From the NCBI RefSeq assembly GCF_012034205.1, contig NZ_JAATEM010000028.1:38397-102396 (forward strand): a DNA stretch of 64,000 nucleotides, read 5' to 3'. Source of the DNA: Streptomyces composti. GTDB lineage: Bacteria; Actinomycetota; Actinomycetes; Streptomycetales; Streptomycetaceae. The notes under the pieces are model-generated. The model did not search any database, was not told the origin of the DNA, and worked only from the letters and a program-made list of their open reading frames with translations. Every line of letters starts with the position of its first letter. Position 1 is the stretch's first letter. The position numbers were made by a program, and so were the translations under genes. This document shows positions 17,499 to 25,989 of this stretch, one piece after another.

Positions 17499-18230
17499 CT
17501 ACGACCAGCTCGCGACGATGTACCCGACCCCGTAGGGGGCGTCCTCATAGCGCAACGCGCCCTTCAGCGCGCCGGGTTCGGCCGCACCGGCCAGCACCTG
17601 CCAGGGGGCCCGGCCGGACACCTTCAGCTCGCGGGCCAGCTCGGTGTCCAGCGCGCGCAGGGCGCCGACGTCGGCGGCTCCCAGGGCCCGGGCGGCCTCC
17701 GCGTCGAACGGTGCCGCGCGCTCGTCCAGGTACCCCGGAGCCTTGAGCGTCCGGCAGGCGCTGGCGTCGCCCATCACCAGCAGCGCCACCCGATCGGCAC
17801 GCGCGGCGATGTCCCGCCCCTGCAGAATGCACCGCTCGGGCGTCAGGGCCTCTCCGACGCCGACTCCCTCGAGCGGGGCGCCCCTCCAGCCGGCGTGCTC
17901 CAGCAGCCAGGCGCCCACGGCGAGCGCGTACGGCAGCAGCCGCCCGTCGGACGGAGCACCGCCGTCCGGCCCGCCGCCGGGGCGGCCGAGGCGTACGTCG
18001 AGATCCACGCCGAAGCCGCGGAAGGACCCCGCTGTGCCCTCCGGGTAGGTCTCGATCCGCGTGCTCTCCACAGGCCCGACGACCACCAGGCGGTCGGGCC
18101 GGGCGGCGGCGAGCACACCGAGTGCGTCCGTGCAGGCGGCACGCGCGGCGTCCAGCTCGGGGGCCGCGCCCGCGGCGACCTCGGGCACGAGCAGCGGCGG
18201 ACACGGGCAGACTGCGGCGGCGACAAGCAT
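17499..18230 (-). CDS. LigB-like (class III extradiol dioxygenase fold) hypothetical protein
   Basis: Protein of 243 residues starting MLVAAAVCPCPPLLVPEVAAG. This matches a family of short actinobacterial proteins related to the catalytic B subunit of class III extradiol dioxygenases and to AMMECR1-associated proteins. Visible landmarks are CPCPPLLVPE near the N-terminus, RPDRLVVVGP, GVDLDVRLG, the segment around LPYALAVGAWLL, LLVMGDASA and a C-terminal ALRYEDAPYGVGYIVASW. The histidine pair expected for an Fe(II) ligand set at the N-terminus is absent (CPCPP instead of the family's HxPP-like motif), so dioxygenase activity is doubtful. ATG 18230 is chosen; no strong ribosome-binding site was seen. 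It lies downstream of miaB on the same strand. Confidence 0.65.
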   Translation of the reverse strand: MLVAAAVCPCPPLLVPEVAAGAAPELDAARAACTDALGVLAAARPDRLVVVGPVESTRIETYPEGTAGSFRGFGVDLDVRLGRPGGGPDGGAPSDGRLLPYALAVGAWLLEHAGWRGAPLEGVGVGEALTPERCILQGRDIAARADRVALLVMGDASACRTLKAPGYLDERAAPFDAEAARALGAADVGALRALDTELARELKVSGRAPWQVLAGAAEPGALKGALRYEDAPYGVGYIVASWS

Positions 18231-18374
18231 GATCGGCAGCGTAGCTCGCCGCCGACCGGACCGCGCCATCGCGTGCACGGCCTGCGCACTGCCGGTGCGC
18301 CGGCTCGGAGGAGCCACCCGGTCGCCGGTGCGCCGCCGCGGCGAGCGGATCAGCCGGTCAGCCCGTCAGCCGCT

Positions 18375-18406
18375 CAGTGGGTGAACCGGTCAGTGGGTGA
18401 ACCGGT
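18375..18406. repeat. 16-bp direct repeat at the miaB stop
   Basis: CAGTGGGTGAACCGGT occurs twice in tandem (18375-18390 and 18391-18406), the second copy ending on the last base of the miaB stop codon. Shorter GTCAG variants flank it. Confidence 0.75.
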
Positions 18407-19923
18407 CAGTCGCAGCCGCAGCCGCTCGCCGCCGCGGGCAGCGGCTCCGGAACGCCGACCTTCGGCAGGCCCAGCATCACGCCCGTGGGCTGCGCCGCCT
18501 GCTCGGCGTTCCGCTTCTCCCAGGCGTCGCCCGCGCGGGTGCGGCGCACGTCGAGCACGGGGCCCTCGGCGAGGAGGTGGTGCGGCGCCGCGTAGGTCAC
18601 CTTCACGGTGACCATGTCGCCGGGGCGCACCTGCTGCTCCGGCTTGGTGAAGTGCACCAGGCGGTTGTCGGGGGCCCGGCCGGACAGGCGCTGGGTGGTG
18701 TCGTCCTTGCGGCCCTCGCCCTCGGCGACCATCAGCTCCAGGGTGCGGCCCACCTGCTTCTTGTTCTCCTCCCAGGAGATCTCCTCCTGGAGGGCGACCA
18801 GCCGCTCGTAGCGCTCCTGGACGACCTGCTTGGGGATCTGGTCGTCCATCTCGGCGGCCGGGGTTCCGGGGCGCTTGGAGTACTGGAAGGTGAAGGCCTG
18901 GGCGAAGCGCGCCTCGCGCACCACGTGCAGGGTCTGCTGGAAGTCCTCCTCGGTCTCGCCCGGGAAGCCCACGATGATGTCGGTGCTGATCGCGGCGTGC
19001 GGGATGGCCGCGCGGACCTTCTCGATGATGCCGAGGAAGCGCTCCTGCCGGTAGGACCGGCGCATCGCCTTCAGGATCGCGTCCGAACCGGACTGCAGCG
19101 GCATGTGCAGCTGGGGCATCACGTTCGGCGTCGCGGCCATGGCGGCGATGACGTCGTCGGTGAAGTCGCGCGGGTGCGGGGAGGTGAAGCGCACGCGCTC
19201 CAGGCCGTCGATCCTGCCGCAGGCGCGCAGCAGCTTGCTGAACGCCTCGCGGTCGCCGATGTCGGAACCGTAGGCGTTGACGTTCTGGCCGAGCAGCGTG
19301 ATCTCGGAGACGCCCTCGGCGACCAGCGCCTCGATCTCGGCGAGGATGTCGCCGGGGCGGCGGTCCTTCTCCTTGCCGCGCAGCGCGGGGACGATGCAGA
19401 AGGTGCACGTGTTGTTGCAGCCGACGGAGATCGAGACCCAGGCCGCGTACGCGCTCTCGCGGCGGGTGGGCAGCGTCGACGGGAAGGCCTCCAGCGACTC
19501 GGCGATCTCGACCTGCGCCTCCTGCTGGACCCGGGCGCGCTCGAGCAGGACCGGCAGCTTGCCGATGTTGTGCGTGCCGAAGACCACATCGACCCAGGGG
19601 GCCCGCTTGACGATGGTGTCGCGGTCCTTCTGCGCCAGGCAGCCGCCGACCGCGATCTGCATACCGGGGCGACGCGCCTTCTTCGGGGCGAGGTGACCGA
19701 GGTTTCCGTACAGCTTGTTGTCGGCGTTCTCGCGGACCGCGCAGGTGTTGAAGACCACCACGTCGGCGTCGCCGTCGGAGCCCTCGGGGGCACGGACATA
19801 GCCCGCGTCCTCCAGCAGCCCGGCCAGGCGCTCGGAGTCGTGGACGTTCATCTGGCACCCGTAGGTGCGTACTTCATAGGTGCGCGTGCCGCCCGCTGAC
19901 TGGCTCCGGTCGATGCTGCTCAT
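18406..19923 (-). CDS. miaB: tRNA-2-methylthio-N6-dimethylallyladenosine synthase
   Basis: Radical-SAM methylthiotransferase of 505 residues that converts i6A37 to ms2i6A37 in tRNA. The N-terminal MTTase domain has the three cluster cysteines Cys23 (YGCQMNVHDSE), Cys61 (NTCAVREN) and Cys95 (GGCLAQKD). The radical-SAM motif CNNTCTFC gives Cys169, Cys173 and Cys176. A TRAM domain occupies about 390-460. The extreme C-terminus ASGCGCD is Cys-rich, a feature of some actinobacterial MiaB proteins. ATG 19921-19923 is the start; no strong ribosome-binding site precedes it. MiaA, encoded 1.9 kb away on the same strand, makes the substrate. Confidence 0.96.
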   Translation of the reverse strand: MSSIDRSQSAGGTRTYEVRTYGCQMNVHDSERLAGLLEDAGYVRAPEGSDGDADVVVFNTCAVRENADNKLYGNLGHLAPKKARRPGMQIAVGGCLAQKDRDTIVKRAPWVDVVFGTHNIGKLPVLLERARVQQEAQVEIAESLEAFPSTLPTRRESAYAAWVSISVGCNNTCTFCIVPALRGKEKDRRPGDILAEIEALVAEGVSEITLLGQNVNAYGSDIGDREAFSKLLRACGRIDGLERVRFTSPHPRDFTDDVIAAMAATPNVMPQLHMPLQSGSDAILKAMRRSYRQERFLGIIEKVRAAIPHAAISTDIIVGFPGETEEDFQQTLHVVREARFAQAFTFQYSKRPGTPAAEMDDQIPKQVVQERYERLVALQEEISWEENKKQVGRTLELMVAEGEGRKDDTTQRLSGRAPDNRLVHFTKPEQQVRPGDMVTVKVTYAAPHHLLAEGPVLDVRRTRAGDAWEKRNAEQAAQPTGVMLGLPKVGVPEPLPAAASGCGCD

Positions 19924-20067
19924 GCATTACAGGGTAGGCGCTCTCCACCGTGCCCCCGGCCGCGCCGGCGGTGGCCCCGGCGAGGGGCACGCCCGCCCCC
20001 GGTGGGCCGGGGCCGGGCCCAAACGTGCGACAGGCTCAGCCGGCCCCGCGTCCCGCGGCGGGCTCGC

Positions 20068-20484
20068 TCAGCCGGCGTCCGGCTCGTCCTCCGGCACCCA
20101 CCCCTGCCGGCGCAGCACCCCGGCCACGTCCGGCGCCTGGTAGTGGTCCCCCTTGAGGACCTTGCCGTCCGCGCGGCGGGTGACGGAGCCGTCCGGGCCC
20201 AGCTTGGTCATGTTGGAGCGGTGGATCTCGGCGATCACCTCGTCCAGGTCGATGCCGTGGACGAGGGCCGTGCCGTAGGCCGTGTACACGAGGTCGGCCA
20301 GCTCGTGGGCGAGCCGGTCCAGCGGGCCCTTGACCGAGACCTCGGCCACCTCCGCGGCCTCCTCGGCGAGCAGGTCCCCGCGGAAGGCGGCGAGCTCCGG
20401 CGAGACCTTGGTGGGCACGTCCCGGATGTCCAGCCCGAAGGCACGGTGGAATTCGCGGACCAGATGGACGGGCGATGAGCTCAT
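20068..20484 (-). CDS. MazG/phosphoribosyl-ATP pyrophosphohydrolase-like protein
   Basis: Protein of 138 residues with an all-helical nucleotide-pyrophosphatase signature: DLLAEEAAEVAEVSVKG followed by LDRLAHELADLVYTAYGTAL. This gives the paired ExxE and ExxD metal ligands of the MazG/HisE superfamily. The C-terminal PDGSVTRRADGKVLKGDHYQAPD segment is typical of a subgroup of single-domain proteins found in actinobacteria and phages. ATG 20484 is chosen. The gene is divergent from the TAXI-type gene, with starts 130 bp apart. Role in nucleotide house-cleaning is inferred; the substrate is unknown. Confidence 0.8.
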   Translation of the reverse strand: MSSSPVHLVREFHRAFGLDIRDVPTKVSPELAAFRGDLLAEEAAEVAEVSVKGPLDRLAHELADLVYTAYGTALVHGIDLDEVIAEIHRSNMTKLGPDGSVTRRADGKVLKGDHYQAPDVAGVLRRQGWVPEDEPDAG

Positions 20485-20614
20485 GCGGCCGACTGTAGAG
20501 GAGCTTGGGCGGCGGGCTGCAATGGCCTGGTCGGCACTTCCCCGGCGGTCCCCTCCCGCCCCGCTGTGAGCCCCGCCCTGGTCAGCGGGTGTGCGGGCTG
20601 GCAGGATCGCGCCC

Positions 20615-21610
20615 ATGTCCGTCGCGCTGTCCCGTATCGGCCGGCGCCGCGCCCTGCAGGGTGCGGCCGCCGCCGTCGTCGCGCTCGGACTGCTGCTGTG
20701 GTGGGTCGCCCCGTGGCGCGAGGAGCCGCCCGGCGGGACGGTCACGCTGAGCACCGGCACCCGCGCGGGGGTGTACCAGAAGTACGGCGAGCTGCTGCGC
20801 TCGTCCCTGGACAAGCACATGCCCGACCTCGAGGTGCGGCTGCTGACCAGTGACGGCTCGCAGGAGAACGTGCGGCGGGTGGCGACCGGGCAGGCCGACT
20901 TCGCGATCGCCGCGGCCGACGCGGTGCAGACGTACCGGCTGAGCGGGCGGGCCGGTGCCGACCGGCTGCGCGGGGTGGCCCGCCTGTACGACGACTACGT
21001 GCAGCTCGTCGTCCCGTCCGGCTCGGACATCCGCACGGTCGCCGATCTGCGGGGCAAGCGGGTCGGCATAGGGCCGCCCAAGTCGGGCGTCCGGCTGATC
21101 GCGAACCGCGTCCTCAAGGCGGCCGGCATCGACCCGGAGTCGGACATCCAGCCGTCCTCGGAGGGCATCGACGTCGGCCCCGAACGGCTCGGACACAGCC
21201 TGGACGCCTTCTTCTGGTCGGGCGGCGTGCCGACGGACGGGCTGAAGAAGTTCACCCAGAACTCCTCGCTGCGGTTCGTGCCGATCCCCCCGAGCCTGGT
21301 GGCCGAGCTGCACGAGCAGGGCGGCGGCACCCGGCACTACCGGGCGACCAACATGCCGGAGTCCGCCTACCCAGGGAGCCAGCACGGGGTGGCGGTGCCG
21401 ACCCTGGCCGTGTCCAACCTGCTGATCACGCGCGCGGACGCGGACCCCCGGCTCACCGAGTGGGTGACCCGCATCGTGCTCAGGAGCCGGGACAACATCG
21501 GGGCGCATGTGCACTCGGCCCAGCTGGTCGATGTCCGCACCGCGATCTACACCGACCCGCTCCAGCTGCACGAGGGCGCCCGCAGCTATTACCGGTCGGT
21601 GAAGCCGTAG
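20615..21610 (+). CDS. TAXI-family solute-binding protein
   Basis: Protein of 331 residues of the TRAP-associated extracytoplasmic immunogenic (TAXI) type. After a basic start (RIGRRRALQG) there is one hydrophobic segment (about 15-35) ending VAPWREEPP without a lipobox, so it is exported or membrane-anchored. Family landmarks are VTLSTGTRAGVYQKYGELL, GSQENVRRVATGQADFAIAAAD, VADLRGKRVGIGPPKSGVRL and AFFWSGGVPTDGL. These proteins bind glutamate-like or other organic acids. No TRAP membrane subunits are encoded nearby, but the GluR-GluK system is immediately downstream, convergent to it. ATG 20615 follows AGGA at ten bases. The C-terminus ends SVKP, and the next 85 bp repeat variants of this coding sequence. 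Confidence 0.85.
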   Translation: MSVALSRIGRRRALQGAAAAVVALGLLLWWVAPWREEPPGGTVTLSTGTRAGVYQKYGELLRSSLDKHMPDLEVRLLTSDGSQENVRRVATGQADFAIAAADAVQTYRLSGRAGADRLRGVARLYDDYVQLVVPSGSDIRTVADLRGKRVGIGPPKSGVRLIANRVLKAAGIDPESDIQPSSEGIDVGPERLGHSLDAFFWSGGVPTDGLKKFTQNSSLRFVPIPPSLVAELHEQGGGTRHYRATNMPESAYPGSQHGVAVPTLAVSNLLITRADADPRLTEWVTRIVLRSRDNIGAHVHSAQLVDVRTAIYTDPLQLHEGARSYYRSVKP

Positions 21611-21640
21611 TACCCGGTGAAGCCGTGAACCAGGTGACGC

Positions 21641-21694
21641 CGCAGCACTCGGTGAAGCCGCAGCACTCGGTGAAGCCGCAGCACTCGGTGAAGC
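21641..21694. repeat. Three 18-bp tandem repeats after the TAXI gene
   Basis: CGCAGCACTCGGTGAAGC is repeated perfectly at 21641-21658, 21659-21676 and 21677-21694. Degenerate relatives (CCCGGTGAAGC, TCGGTGAAGC) extend back through the stop codon into the last codons of the TAXI gene. The 3' end of that gene was apparently copied downstream. Confidence 0.9.
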
Positions 21695-21751
21695 CCTGAT
21701 ATCCGGTGACGCCGCAGTACGGGGACCCCGGCGGAACCGTGGAACGGTGCC

Positions 21752-23155
21752 TCAGCGCGCCGCGGCGTTCCGCGGCACCGTCACCGTGACCTTCAGCCCG
21801 TGCGGCTCATGGTGGTCGTAGGTGATGGAGCCGCCGCCCGCCGCCAGCAGCGCCCGGGTGATGGACAGGCCGAGGCCCGAGCCCTTGATGTTCTGGTGCC
21901 GGCTGCTCCGCCAGAAGCGGTCGCCGATGCGGGTGAGCTCCTCGTCGGTCAGTCCGGGCCCGTTGTCGGTGACGACCACGCTCACCGTGTCGCCGGTGGA
22001 GCCGACGGTCACCTCGACGCTCTCGCCCTCGGGCGTGAACTTGACCGCGTTGTCGATGACCGCGTCCAGCGCGCTGGACAGCGTCACCGGGTCCGCCCAG
22101 CCGGTGGTGGGCGGGCAGTCGCCGGTCAGCCGGACGCCCTTGGCCTCCGCCGCCGGCGACCAGGCGGCCACCCGCTCGGCGGCGAGCGACCCGATGTCGG
22201 TCACCTGCAGCTGCGGTTCGCTGTGCTCGGCGAGGGCCAGGTCGAGCAGGTCGTCCAGGACCTGGGCGAGCCGCTTGCCCTCCGCCTGCACCGAGGCGAT
22301 CTCCTCGTTGCCCTCCGGCAGCTCGAGGGCGAGCAGCTCGATGCGCAGCAGCAGCGCGGAGAGCGGGTTGCGCAGCTGGTGGGAGGCATCGGCGACGAAG
22401 GCCCGCTGCTGCTCCAGCACGTTCTCGACGTTGTCGGCCATCTCGTTGAACGACCTGGCCAGCCGTTGCAGCTCCGGCGGGCCGCCCGCCGCCGCGACCC
22501 GGGACTTCAGCCGGCCGGTGGCGATGTCGTGGGTGGTGGCGTCCAGGATCCGCACCGGCCGCAGCACCCAGCCGGTCAGCCGCAGGGCGGCTCCGACGGC
22601 CAGCAGCATCGCGGCGGCCTCGCCCGCGGCGATCACCAGCCAGCCCTTGAGGATCCGTGAGCGCATCTGCCCGGTGGGTGAGTCGGTGACGACGACCGCG
22701 ACCACGTCGCCGTCCCGGATGACGGGCGAGGCCACCACCAGGCTGCGCCGCTCCCAGGGCCACACCTGCTGGGGGTCGTGGCTGCGCCGGCTGAGCAGCG
22801 CCTCCTGGAACGCGGCCCGTACCTCGCCCGAGCGGGGCAGGTACCAGTCGTCGGGGGCGTGCGCCATGGGGGAGTCGTTGCGGTAGAAGACGCCCGCGCG
22901 GATGCCGTAGACGTCGTGGTAGCTGCGCAGCTCGCTGCGGAGCGTCTCCCGGCGCTCGTCGATGTCGCCGCCGACCGGGTCGGAGGGCTCGGTGACGAAC
23001 TGGGCGAGGGCGGCGAACCGCGCGGTGTCGTCGATGCGGTCGACGACGACCCGCTGCTGCTCCGCGCCGGCCAGGCTGACGGCCAGCGGCACTCCCAGGG
23101 CGAGCAGGACCGCCGCCATCAGGACGATGAGCAGCGGCAGCAGACGAGTGCGCAC
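21752..23155 (-). CDS. gluK: Sensor histidine kinase GluK of the glutamate two-component system
   Basis: Membrane sensor kinase of 467 residues. A first membrane segment (about 5-30) and a second (about 173-195) flank an extracytoplasmic domain of about 140 residues. A HAMP domain follows (LRPVRILDATTHDIATG), then the HisKA motif DASHQLRNPLS with the phospho-accepting His at 259. The ATPase boxes are AVIDNAVKFTPEG (N box), DNGPGL (G1) and GSGLGLSI (G2). The start is GTG 23155, nine bases after the response-regulator stop, so both are cotranscribed. Position next to gluABCD matches the GluR-GluK system described in S. coelicolor as controlling glutamate uptake; the symbol rests on this synteny. 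Confidence 0.9.
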   Translation of the reverse strand: MRTRLLPLLIVLMAAVLLALGVPLAVSLAGAEQQRVVVDRIDDTARFAALAQFVTEPSDPVGGDIDERRETLRSELRSYHDVYGIRAGVFYRNDSPMAHAPDDWYLPRSGEVRAAFQEALLSRRSHDPQQVWPWERRSLVVASPVIRDGDVVAVVVTDSPTGQMRSRILKGWLVIAAGEAAAMLLAVGAALRLTGWVLRPVRILDATTHDIATGRLKSRVAAAGGPPELQRLARSFNEMADNVENVLEQQRAFVADASHQLRNPLSALLLRIELLALELPEGNEEIASVQAEGKRLAQVLDDLLDLALAEHSEPQLQVTDIGSLAAERVAAWSPAAEAKGVRLTGDCPPTTGWADPVTLSSALDAVIDNAVKFTPEGESVEVTVGSTGDTVSVVVTDNGPGLTDEELTRIGDRFWRSSRHQNIKGSGLGLSITRALLAAGGGSITYDHHEPHGLKVTVTVPRNAAAR

Positions 23156-23164
23156 CCGGCCCCG

Positions 23165-23857
23165 CTAGGCCGCGGGCGCGACGAGCCGGTAGCCGACTCC
23201 GCGAACCGTCTCGATGAGGGCGGGCATGCGCAGCTTGCTCCGCAGGGAGGCGACATGCACCTCCAGGGTGCGGCCGGTGCCCTCCCAGCTGGTGCGCCAG
23301 ACCTCGCTGATGATCTGCTCGCGGCGGAAGACCACGCCGGGCCGCTGCGCGAGCAGGGCGAGCAGGTCGAACTCCTTGCGGGTGAGCTGGACGACCGAGC
23401 CGTTGACGCTGACCTGCCGGGTCGGCAGCTCTATGCGGACCGCCCCGAGGTTCAGCTCGGTGTCCGGGGCGGGGCCGGATGCGGGCTCGTCCTGGGCGGT
23501 GCGCCGGCTGACGGCGTGGATCCGGGCGAGCAGCTCGCCGGTGTCGTAGGGCTTCACCACGTAGTCGTCGGCGCCGAGGTTGAGGCCGTGGATGCGGGAG
23601 CGCACGTCGGAGCGGGCGGTGACCATGATCACCGGGGTGCTGGTGCGCTTGCGGATCTTGCTGCACACCTCGTAGCCGTCCTGGTCGGGAAGCCCCAGGT
23701 CGAGCAGGACGACACCGAAACCGTTGCCCTCGGGGACGAGCGCCTGGAGCGCCTCCTCGCCGCTGCGCGCATGGGTGACGTCGAACCCGTGCCGCGCCAG
23801 CACGGCCGACAGGGCGGCGGCGACGTGGTTGTCGTCCTCGACGAGCAGCAGTCTCAC
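23165..23857 (-). CDS. gluR: Response regulator GluR (OmpR/PhoB type)
   Basis: Response regulator of 230 residues. The receiver domain begins RLLLVEDDN, with phospho-acceptor Asp53 in LLDLGLPD and the conserved Lys in VVKPYD at about 103. A winged-helix DNA-binding domain spans about 130-228 (LTRKEFDLLALLA, EVHVASLRSKL, VRGVGYRL). I chose GTG 23855-23857 because GAAGGGAG stands at ideal distance; ATG 23878 is the alternative. The gene is divergent from gluA with a 287-bp shared region, the obvious place for GluR to act, and is followed by gluK. Confidence 0.9.
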   Translation of the reverse strand: MRLLLVEDDNHVAAALSAVLARHGFDVTHARSGEEALQALVPEGNGFGVVLLDLGLPDQDGYEVCSKIRKRTSTPVIMVTARSDVRSRIHGLNLGADDYVVKPYDTGELLARIHAVSRRTAQDEPASGPAPDTELNLGAVRIELPTRQVSVNGSVVQLTRKEFDLLALLAQRPGVVFRREQIISEVWRTSWEGTGRTLEVHVASLRSKLRMPALIETVRGVGYRLVAPAA

Positions 23858-24144
23858 CCAGGGCTCCCTTCGGTCCATCGGCCGTACCATCTGACTGTGG
23901 ACACATCCGGTGTGCCCGCGCGTGTGCATCTTGCAGTGACGCCGATGGATGAGGACGGCGTCAAGAGGGTTCCGGTTGCGCTTCGGTACCGTTACGCGGC
24001 CGATATGTGCCCTGCTCACAAGTGCTACGACACGTGTCCGATTGCTATCGGATCGTGATGCTCAGATTCCCCTCAGATGTAATGACGCAGGTCTGAAGGA
24101 TTACTACTGTCCTCCGAAACCGAGGAGGACGGAGCCTGAGAGCG
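23858..24144. promoter_or_regulatory. Shared gluR / gluA control region
   Basis: A 287-bp divergent region. It is less GC-rich than its surroundings between about 23985 and 24125. It contains the palindrome ACACGTGT (24030-24037) running directly into the inverted repeat TCCGAT (24037-24042) / ATCGGA (24047-24052) with spacer TGCT, 90 bp before the gluA start. These are candidate binding sites for GluR or another regulator. No -10/-35 pair could be assigned with confidence. Confidence 0.5.
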
Positions 24145-24921
24145 ATGACCGAAGTATCGGTGGCCAAGGAAGATGTGGCCGCGACCGGCGACCTGGTCGT
24201 CCTGAAGAGCGTCAACAAGCACTTCGGCGCGTTGCACGTACTCCAGGACATCGACCTGACGATCGCCCGTGGCGAAGTCGTCGTGGTCATCGGACCCTCC
24301 GGGTCCGGGAAGTCCACCCTGTGCCGCACCATCAACCGCCTGGAGACGATCGACTCCGGGACGATCACGATCGACGGCAAGCCCCTGCCCGCGGAGGGCA
24401 AGGAGCTGGCCCGGCTGCGGGCCGACGTGGGGATGGTCTTCCAGTCCTTCAACCTCTTCGCGCACAAGACCGTGCTCGAGAACGTGACGCTGGGCCAGGT
24501 CAAGGTCCGCAAGAAGGACAAGAAGGAAGCCGAGGAGCGGGCCCGCGCCCTGCTCGACCGGGTGGGCGTCGCGGCGCAGGCCGACAAGTACCCGGCCCAG
24601 CTCTCCGGTGGCCAGCAGCAGCGTGTCGCCATCGCGCGGGCGCTGGCGATGGAACCCAAGGTCATGCTGTTCGACGAGCCCACGTCGGCTCTCGACCCGG
24701 AAATGATCAATGAGGTTCTGGAGGTCATGCAGCAGCTCGCCCGCGACGGCATGACCATGATCGTCGTGACCCACGAAATGGGGTTCGCCCGTTCGGCCGC
24801 AAATCGCGTGGTGTTCATGGCGGACGGCCGCATCGTCGAACAGGCTGCGCCGGACCAGTTCTTCAGCAACCCGCGCAGCGACCGAGCCAAGGACTTCCTG
24901 TCGAAGATCCTTCACCACTGA
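24145..24921 (+). CDS. gluA: Glutamate ABC transporter ATP-binding protein
   Basis: ATPase of 258 residues for polar amino-acid uptake. Walker A GPSGSGKST is at about 50-58, the Q-loop in MVFQSFNLF, the ABC signature LSGGQQQR, Walker B VMLFDEPTSALDP and the switch His in VVTHEMGFA. A 20-residue N-terminal extension precedes the family start (LVVLKSVNKHFG). ATG 24145 follows a purine-rich stretch AGGAGGACGGAG. It is the first gene of a four-gene operon (gluA-gluB-gluC-gluD) divergent from gluR. Confidence 0.95.
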   Translation: MTEVSVAKEDVAATGDLVVLKSVNKHFGALHVLQDIDLTIARGEVVVVIGPSGSGKSTLCRTINRLETIDSGTITIDGKPLPAEGKELARLRADVGMVFQSFNLFAHKTVLENVTLGQVKVRKKDKKEAEERARALLDRVGVAAQADKYPAQLSGGQQQRVAIARALAMEPKVMLFDEPTSALDPEMINEVLEVMQQLARDGMTMIVVTHEMGFARSAANRVVFMADGRIVEQAAPDQFFSNPRSDRAKDFLSKILHH

Positions 24922-25002
24922 CGCGAAATCCGCGCTCCCCGACTTGCGTCACCGGACACACTGACCGGGCCGCATCACTTCACCAGTCAAAGGATGTGCA
25001 CC

Positions 25003-25848
25003 ATGAAGCTCCGCAAGGTCACCGCCGCCTCGGCCGCCGTCTTCGCCCTCGCCCTCACCGCCACCGCCTGTGGCGGTGACGACGGCGGCGACTCCAGCAG
25101 CTCCGGTTCGGGCGGCGGCAAGAAGATCAAGATCGGCATCAAGTACGACCAGCCGGGTCTGGGCCTGAAGGAGCCCGACGGTTCCTTCTCCGGCTTCGAC
25201 GTGGACGTCGCCCGGTACGTCGCCAAGGAGCTCGGCTACAACGAGGACCAGATCGAGTGGGTCGAGACCAAGAGCGCCGACCGTGAGAACGCCCTCGCCC
25301 GCGGCGACGTGAAGTTCATCGCGGCGACCTACTCCATCACCGACGAGCGCAAGGAGAAGGTCGACTTCGCCGGTCCCTACCTGCTGGCCCACCAGGACCT
25401 GCTGGTGAAGAAGGACTCGGACATCACCGAGGCGACGGACCTCAACGACAAGAAGCTCTGCTCGGTCACCGGCTCGACGTCGGCGCAGAACGTCAAGAAG
25501 GACTTCGCGCCGAAGGCGCAGCTGACCCAGCGCGGCGGCTACTCGGAGTGCCTGTCGGCCCTGCAGAGCGGCGCCGTCGACGCGCTGACCACCGACGACT
25601 CGATCCTCGCCGGCTACGCCGCGCAGGACCAGTACAAGGGTCAGTTCAAGCTGGCCGGTCTCAAGCTCAGCAACGAGAACTACGGCATCGGTGTCAAGAA
25701 GGGCGACACCGAGACCGTGAACAAGATCAACGCCGCGCTCGAGAAGATGGTCAAGGACGGGGCCTGGGAGAAGGCGGTCGAGGAGAACTTCGGCCCGGCG
25801 GACTACAAGTACGAGCCGGCCCCGAAGATCGGCCAGATCGTCCAGTAA
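25003..25848 (+). CDS. gluB: Glutamate-binding lipoprotein
   Basis: Extracellular substrate-binding protein of 281 residues (SBP family 3). The signal peptide ends in lipobox LTATAC with lipidated Cys at about 24, followed by a Gly/Ser/Asp linker. Landmarks are IGIKYDQPGLGLKEPDG, FSGFDVDVARYVAKELG, VKFIAATYSITDERKEKVDFAGPY and the ligand-contact region ALQSGAVDALTTDD. ATG 25003 follows AAAGGA; an upstream in-frame ATG at 24994 is poorly placed. It lies 81 bp after gluA and is followed by a stem-loop before gluC. Confidence 0.95.
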   Translation: MKLRKVTAASAAVFALALTATACGGDDGGDSSSSGSGGGKKIKIGIKYDQPGLGLKEPDGSFSGFDVDVARYVAKELGYNEDQIEWVETKSADRENALARGDVKFIAATYSITDERKEKVDFAGPYLLAHQDLLVKKDSDITEATDLNDKKLCSVTGSTSAQNVKKDFAPKAQLTQRGGYSECLSALQSGAVDALTTDDSILAGYAAQDQYKGQFKLAGLKLSNENYGIGVKKGDTETVNKINAALEKMVKDGAWEKAVEENFGPADYKYEPAPKIGQIVQ

Positions 25849-25868
25849 CGCAGGTCTCCGCCGACGCA

Positions 25869-25895
25869 GGATCCCCGCGACCGACGCGGGGATCC
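25869..25895 (+). promoter_or_regulatory. Stem-loop between gluB and gluC
   Basis: A perfect 11-bp stem GGATCCCCGCG / CGCGGGGATCC with loop ACCGA, 20 bp after the gluB stop and 94 bp before gluC. This position suits a partial terminator or 3'-end stabiliser that keeps binding-protein mRNA in excess over the permeases. A CGCCACGTA repeat (about 25936-25970) follows in the same gap. Confidence 0.65.
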
Positions 25896-25989
25896 GCCGC
25901 CGCGCCGCCGCCCGTCGCTTCTCCGGCGGCGGCGCGCCACGTCCGCCACGTACGCCACGTACGCCACACACCCGGAAGCGCGGGAGATC

